DNA from: Euzebya pacifica
GTDB taxonomy: Bacteria > Actinomycetota > Nitriliruptoria > Euzebyales > Euzebyaceae
Reading direction: 5' to 3'
Length of the DNA: 64,000 bases
Assembly (NCBI RefSeq): GCF_003344865.1
Contig: NZ_CP031165.1
Span: 930,001 to 994,000, forward strand
Position numbers and translations under genes: made by a program. Positions 61,901 through 64,000 of this stretch are shown here, one piece after another (the first letter of the stretch is position 1; the number at the start of each line of letters is the position of its first letter). Below the pieces are notes generated by a model, which did not search any database, was not told where the DNA came from, and saw only the letters and a list, made by a program, of their open reading frames with translations.

Positions 61901-63097
61901 ATCGGGATCGGGCGTCTCCGTCTCGGTTGGGGTCGGAGAGCCGGAGTCCGTCGGTGTCGGCACGGGCAGGGGGCCGCCGGGGGACACGGGGACGATGGGA
62001 TCGCCCCCATCGGTGGGCGTGGGGGTGGGCTCCGTGGTCGGGTCGGGCTGGACGTCGGTCGCCAAGGCCGTCTGGATCGCGTCGAACGTGGTCTCGCTGA
62101 CCGCGGCGGTGCCACCGATCACCCACGCCTCGTCGAACTCGCCTGCCCGCTCCTGCAACCACTGCCGAACGGACTCGTCCAGGGTCTCGGTCGGGACCAG
62201 GACCAGGACCGCCGGCAGGTACGGCAGGAGTGCTCCGGAGGCCAGGGCATCGGGGTAGGCCTCGGCGGTCGTGAACACCACGGTCCGCGGGACATCGGTG
62301 GACTGGCGAGTTCCCGACGTGTCGAGGGCCTCGTCGGCCGCGGCCAGCGCGGTGGTGTAGCGCGAGTCGCCCGCCACCCGCGTGACGGTGGCGCCGGTCG
62401 ACGCGAGCTCGGCCTCGACGACCGGACCAACGGCGAGCTCGCCGCCCACGATGACGATCTCGGAGGGAGCGAGCGCGGTGATGGCATCCCGCGTCGCCTG
62501 GGGCAGCAGGTCCGGCGCGGTCAGCAGGACGGGAGTGCCGTCGAGGGCCAGGTTGGCCGCCGACAGCGCGTCGGGCCACGCCCGGTCGGGATCGGAGTGG
62601 GTGCCCGGCGCCACGATCACGCGTCCGCCGGTGGCCGCTCCACCGGCCTCCGCCACAGCGGCCGCCGTGGCGAACCGGTCAGCACCGCTGAGGCGTTCCA
62701 CCACCAGGCCGGCGTCCGAGAGCTGGTCGGCGACCGCCTCGCCGACCGCCGCCTCGCCGCCGAGGATCGTGGCGGCGGTGGCCCCGAGCCTGGTGATCTC
62801 CTCCGCCACCACCGTCGGCAGGGCGTTGGGCGCCGTCAGCAACACCGGGGCGCCGAGGAGCCCGGCCAGGGGCGAGCCGGCCAAAGCGTCGGCGAACCCG
62901 TCCGCGCGCGCCAGCACCACGTGGTCAGCGGTCGGGAAGAACCGCTGTGACACCGCCACCGCCGTGCCGATTCGGTCCCCCGCCGCCACCCGCTGCAGGG
63001 TGACGGGCTCGTCGGGTTGTCCCAGCACCGGAGTGCCGAGCAGCCCGACGACGAGCAGGAGGACAACGCCGAGGACGGCGAACGGACGGTTGTGCAT
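55940..63097 (-). CDS. Giant CWB2 / NHL / RHS-YD-repeat surface protein
   Basis: A 2385-residue exported protein. In order: signal peptide (cleavage about residue 26); three CWB2 repeats (about 33-335) for attachment to the wall; a Thr/Glu/Pro/Asp linker with four 10-residue repeats (about 386-425); a carboxypeptidase-regulatory-like beta domain (466-532); a long beta-rich region; NHL repeats (about 1009-1156: GYTGDGGPATAAQLDNPGG, a motif also seen in teneurin-like proteins); many YD/RHS repeats (about 1370-2130); an RHS core (AAGRWLSPDPLL ... NLYRYARNDP, 2222-2262); and a 120-residue tail with eleven cysteines. RHS cages in other bacteria hold a toxic C-terminal domain, but the tail resembles no toxin I know and the next gene downstream is convergent, so no immunity gene follows. 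GAGGG lies nine bases before the ATG. Confidence 0.9.
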   Translation of the reverse strand: MHNRPFAVLGVVLLLVVGLLGTPVLGQPDEPVTLQRVAAGDRIGTAVAVSQRFFPTADHVVLARADGFADALAGSPLAGLLGAPVLLTAPNALPTVVAEEITRLGATAATILGGEAAVGEAVADQLSDAGLVVERLSGADRFATAAAVAEAGGAATGGRVIVAPGTHSDPDRAWPDALSAANLALDGTPVLLTAPDLLPQATRDAITALAPSEIVIVGGELAVGPVVEAELASTGATVTRVAGDSRYTTALAAADEALDTSGTRQSTDVPRTVVFTTAEAYPDALASGALLPYLPAVLVLVPTETLDESVRQWLQERAGEFDEAWVIGGTAAVSETTFDAIQTALATDVQPDPTTEPTPTPTDGGDPIVPVSPGGPLPVPTPTDSGSPTPTETETPDPDPTETETPDPDPTETETPDPDPTETETPLPVIDAPANPANGRTIFADTIEFLYAGPDPVQTGLDTGAIDDDHVGVVAGRVLDRDGGPLPGVTVTVADRPELGQTLTRADGQFDLVVPGGGTLVVTFDKDGLIGVERSAQVPWQDWVVLEDVVMIAFDTAVTTIDPDAGGAHTATPQVDDDGTRTTHLVFPPGLVATMTLSDGSTQVLDGFDVRATEFTVGPYGPQAMPAELPATSAYTYAAEFSLDEAVAAGAVGVTFDRPVATHVDNYLGFPVGFPVPAGYYDDQLHAWIGIDSGVIIEVLTTDGGTATIDVDGDGNADDPVANGFTDTELAALAATYAPGDTVMRVLVDHFSRYDLNYADKPLVEFGDDPAEDEEPDDPCEQLNGSTIRCEARTIGETVALNGLGGDIGGLAISYVSDRQDGFLDGRSIEYEVTSDDVDPAIIEVQLEWTVAGQTVLQQFPNPAPNTVATFTWDGLDRYGREVIGEVPVSLRTAYIINIDYTNAVFPLPPLLDVEQNTGQFNVIDLPDQRVGVNERRTWQGTLTNGTADQLAGWSLPDHHYYSPVGSRLYYGDGSTRAIDGTEFPTATLLTGGDDSTSEGIPASQVDVEANDVVVAPSGAIHVAEGYRNRVRTIDTDYIVTTIAGTGTAGYTGDGGPATAAQLDNPGGMAVHPDGSLWIADTGNHVIRRVATDGTIATVAGTGTSGYSGDDGPATAAQLDSPTDLAVTSDGAVFVADTDNDRIRRIAADGTIVTYAGGGTRSIRDFTCEGGFVDDNDNGEQDTGEAYCYRGDIELVAPNSVDVSDDGATVAIGQPAAAYGQPGGYVEITSDGLARQYAASQYTEVEADHDVALGPGGRRYVANFVALDAFDDNDYFGVAGSFETQGFEGRSGPSGALAQIHAVDIAPDGTPIVVPGPPFFGDTPDNHVNEVFVLGGGLQSLTTLPGSEGPLIGDEVNGEPVAWAVPDDTGDRIFGFAEDGRHLTTVDPRTGVVLTTFGYDADGWLTSRTDAHGNTVTIQRDTDGVPTGIVDAYGRLTTLAVTDGMITGITDPASRTRTFGYDDGLLVEQVDAAGGTSTYTYDTLGRLTGAVAADGQVTTLTETTVREDDESGHEVTMTVGVDGGGDATTYRTVTRGSRIVHTITDPTGAVTEVETSADGSTVETSVPSGLSRSVSYGPHPQLGGLVLVETERRTSNSASGGFTFSSSETEWEATLADPLDPLSLETMTTRVTNPDGTTTTRTFDATTMTETLTHDDGRVETRTFDVLGRVTSHIEAAGATPTTYAHDARGRLVRVARGAHEEVHTYDDSGRLRTTTNGEGETVSWIFDDADRLVSWTSPEGRTTTYSWDDRDQRNGWGLPGTDAHELTLTPFGLLDSHTAPTAAVATDRRYDDRRQPTGVDYPDGSSSTITVVDGHHRGRTVDGATTAFTYHPGQAPGSGEAGLEADWATASWTPDVDAAGLPVTLSRFFTTDALSILTTQVDAVAHTYDYDSTDGIVTSRQLDGEDALTFDVSAEGAVRQVGPWTWQSTTPNDPTNAITDGTSSVTLDVDGLSQVLGFGMTHDTAGDVVDIAFTRDNAGRITEQSITIDSTTTVERFSRDLDGQLVAVTDGADNPIESWTWDDHGNRTSTTAGGLTATATYDDRDRLLERDGITYTSDANGFVTAIGDVELDYLPTGELVEVSDAGGPIAEYGYDAMGRMTARVDAAGTRTIHLYGDPYDPLLVTGTITTPDGGAPVVTEYVHQQATRFLAAVRHDGDWYTVVTDAVGSPRAVVDAAGTVVLTRDYSPFGELRSSTGSFPLAVGFGGGLEDPDTGLVRMGLRDYDPAAGRWLSPDPLLIDSGEPNLYRYARNDPVTLHDPTGGGAVGGGFCLGGACLETEIACDSGGCSLCIGGGLGTPGGSVSIDPGQGQRGNEGYYQFGCSLGPFELGVECRVVQCGPNNPDMYKSKCEFKGPLINPWDSGVLDALDLDVGCSATTGVCFPL
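61821..61940 (-). repeat. Four 30-bp tandem repeats in the RHS-gene linker
   Basis: Units beginning GGCGTCTC at 61821, 61851, 61881 and 61911 repeat with a 30-bp period (the last diverges) and encode the TETETPDPDP linker in frame. The period is a multiple of three, so unit gain or loss would keep the frame and change the distance of the RHS part from the wall. Confidence 0.8.
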
Positions 63098-63192
63098 GGC
63101 TGGCTTCCCTCATTCGACGGGCACGCCCGGACGGGGCGTGGTGGCATGCCGCGGCCCACCCGGAGCGGGTGTCTGCGGCGACGGGGTGTGGA

Positions 63193-63660
63193 CTAGGGGA
63201 GGAGGAGGTCGATCTGGTACCGCTCGCACACCTCGACCAAGCGCGCCACGTCGGGCGGTTCGGGCTCGGGGTGTTCGTCCGCAGCGATCGGGAAGCCGTA
63301 GTCGGCGACCATGTCCTCGAACTGCGCCGGCGTGGTGATCTGCAGGATGCGTCCGCCCTCGGGACCCATCTCGAAACGGTGGGGCAGCCCCTTGGGCAGC
63401 CAGCAGAATCCACCGGCCTCGTAGGTCACCTCTTCGTTGTCGCACCAGAAGGAGGCCGACCCCTCCAGGACGTAGAACATCTCGTCCTCGATCCGGTGGA
63501 TGTGTGGCGGTGGGCCGAAGCCCGGGGGCGCCTCGAACTCGATGATCGACATCGCGCCGTCGGTGGCCTTCCGCCCGGCGAGGACCCGGTTGCGGCCGGC
63601 CAGGAACTGATACCAGTCGCCCTCACCGGGGCCGTGCAGGGTTGGGGTTTGCATGCTCAT
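63193..63660 (-). CDS. Cupin-domain protein
   Basis: A 155-residue single-domain cupin. Motif 1 carries the metal ligands in PPHIHRIEDEMFYVLEG (His, His, Glu), and the last ligand His is in WLPKGLPHRFEMG, the layout of quercetin-dioxygenase-like (pirin-side) cupins. The C-terminus is acidic and Pro-rich. GGAGG lies seven bases before the ATG at 63660; a second Met follows two residues later. It is separated from the RHS gene by about 95 bp and follows the isomerase-type gene in the same direction, with a 116-bp gap. Substrate unknown. Confidence 0.82.
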   Translation of the reverse strand: MSMQTPTLHGPGEGDWYQFLAGRNRVLAGRKATDGAMSIIEFEAPPGFGPPPHIHRIEDEMFYVLEGSASFWCDNEEVTYEAGGFCWLPKGLPHRFEMGPEGGRILQITTPAQFEDMVADYGFPIAADEHPEPEPPDVARLVEVCERYQIDLLLP

Positions 63661-63776
63661 CAGGCGTCCTCCATAAGCAGTGGCGAGGGCCCGCCCCTCG
63701 CGTCCTCCTCGACGATGCGTGCGATGTGCGCACGCGGCGATCCCCAATGTTGGGTAGCGGTCCGGCGCACGCGTAG

Positions 63777-64000
63777 TCAGAAGAGGACAGGTACCGCCAG
63801 CAGGCCCTGCCCCGGCACTCGCCCGCTCACCGTCCGGGCCCAGGCGATGGCGTCCACCTCGATGCCCGGTCCGTCGGCGCCCTGCACGAACGTGCCGCCG
63901 CCGGGGCCCGTCAGCTCCATGCGAACCGGCTGCCCGTGCTGCTGGAGCCACTCGGCCACCGCGTCGTGGACGACGATGCGGTCGAGGTCGCCGGACCGGT
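63777..64000 (-). CDS. Mycothiol-dependent maleylpyruvate isomerase family protein, C-terminal part
   Basis: The frame runs off the right edge, so only about 74 C-terminal residues are visible. The sequence RMELTGPGGGTFVQGADG, then GIEVDAIAWARTVSGR and the ending GLLAVPVLF are characteristic of the C-terminal domain of the TIGR03083/mycothiol-dependent maleylpyruvate isomerase family. These DinB-like metalloenzymes use mycothiol, a thiol confined to actinobacteria. The catalytic N-terminal half is outside the window, so activity cannot be judged. Confidence 0.65.
   Translation of the reverse strand, partial: RSGDLDRIVVHDAVAEWLQQHGQPVRMELTGPGGGTFVQGADGPGIEVDAIAWARTVSGRVPGQGLLAVPVLF

Overview
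The window is very GC-rich DNA with dense, mostly plus-strand coding and many 4-base start/stop overlaps. The gene set points to a Gram-positive actinobacterium: a Tad/Flp pilus locus without a secretin, GuaB3, a mycothiol-dependent isomerase-type fragment at the right edge, sortase-like and cell-wall-binding-repeat (CWB2) surface proteins, and -10 elements of the form TAnnnT placed 7-9 nt before start codons (leaderless mRNAs). CWB2 triads on giant secreted proteins together with a Tad locus suggest a deep-branching Actinomycetota lineage such as Nitriliruptoria/Euzebya; that placement is inference.

Layout. 1-1535: end of a nucleotide-sugar locus (CDP-glucose pyrophosphorylase, a 3,5-epimerase, an SCP2-like protein). 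1585-4682: an APS kinase fused to a dead ATP-sulfurylase domain, coupled to an SLC13/TrkA-C anion permease. 4743-7887: a methyltransferase, a Cys-repeat surface protein, and GuaB3 behind a leader that looks like a transcription attenuator. 8079-16234 (minus strand): Flp pilin, TadE, TadG, CpaB, TadZ, TadA, TadB, TadC, with a terminator between pilin and machinery. 16346-24199: a metzincin-like lipoprotein, guaA (its last codons duplicated 101 bp downstream, like an integration scar), an unknown gene coupled to fumarylacetoacetase, a small membrane protein and the PcrA helicase.

24331-32631: a sugar-uptake operon under a ROK repressor (Gfo/Idh/MocA oxidoreductase, ABC ATPase, two permeases, binding lipoprotein, ketose 3-epimerase-like enzyme). 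It is followed by a 2506-residue secreted ThuA / sugar-dehydrogenase / carbohydrate-binding protein ending in three CWB2 repeats (32886-40406), so wall-attached sugar chemistry and uptake probably work together. 40705-41811 is an AbiEi-like/DUF559 (Vsr-fold) gene bracketed by two same-orientation repeat modules made of paired palindromes plus G-runs; I consider this the most interesting unexplained structure.

42013-51000: a lipase, an unknown membrane protein, sucCD, a four-gene translationally coupled operon (PEP-synthase-like dikinase, two membrane proteins, anchored dual-specificity phosphatase) and an upstream diguanylate cyclase. 51015-55873: a heterodimeric ABC exporter and a membrane-anchored parvulin foldase with a cytosolic His-rich tail. 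55940-63097 (minus): a 2385-residue CWB2-NHL-RHS/YD-repeat protein with a Cys-rich tip. The window closes with a cupin and a truncated mycothiol-dependent-isomerase-family gene. No tRNA, rRNA, CRISPR array or insertion sequence was seen.
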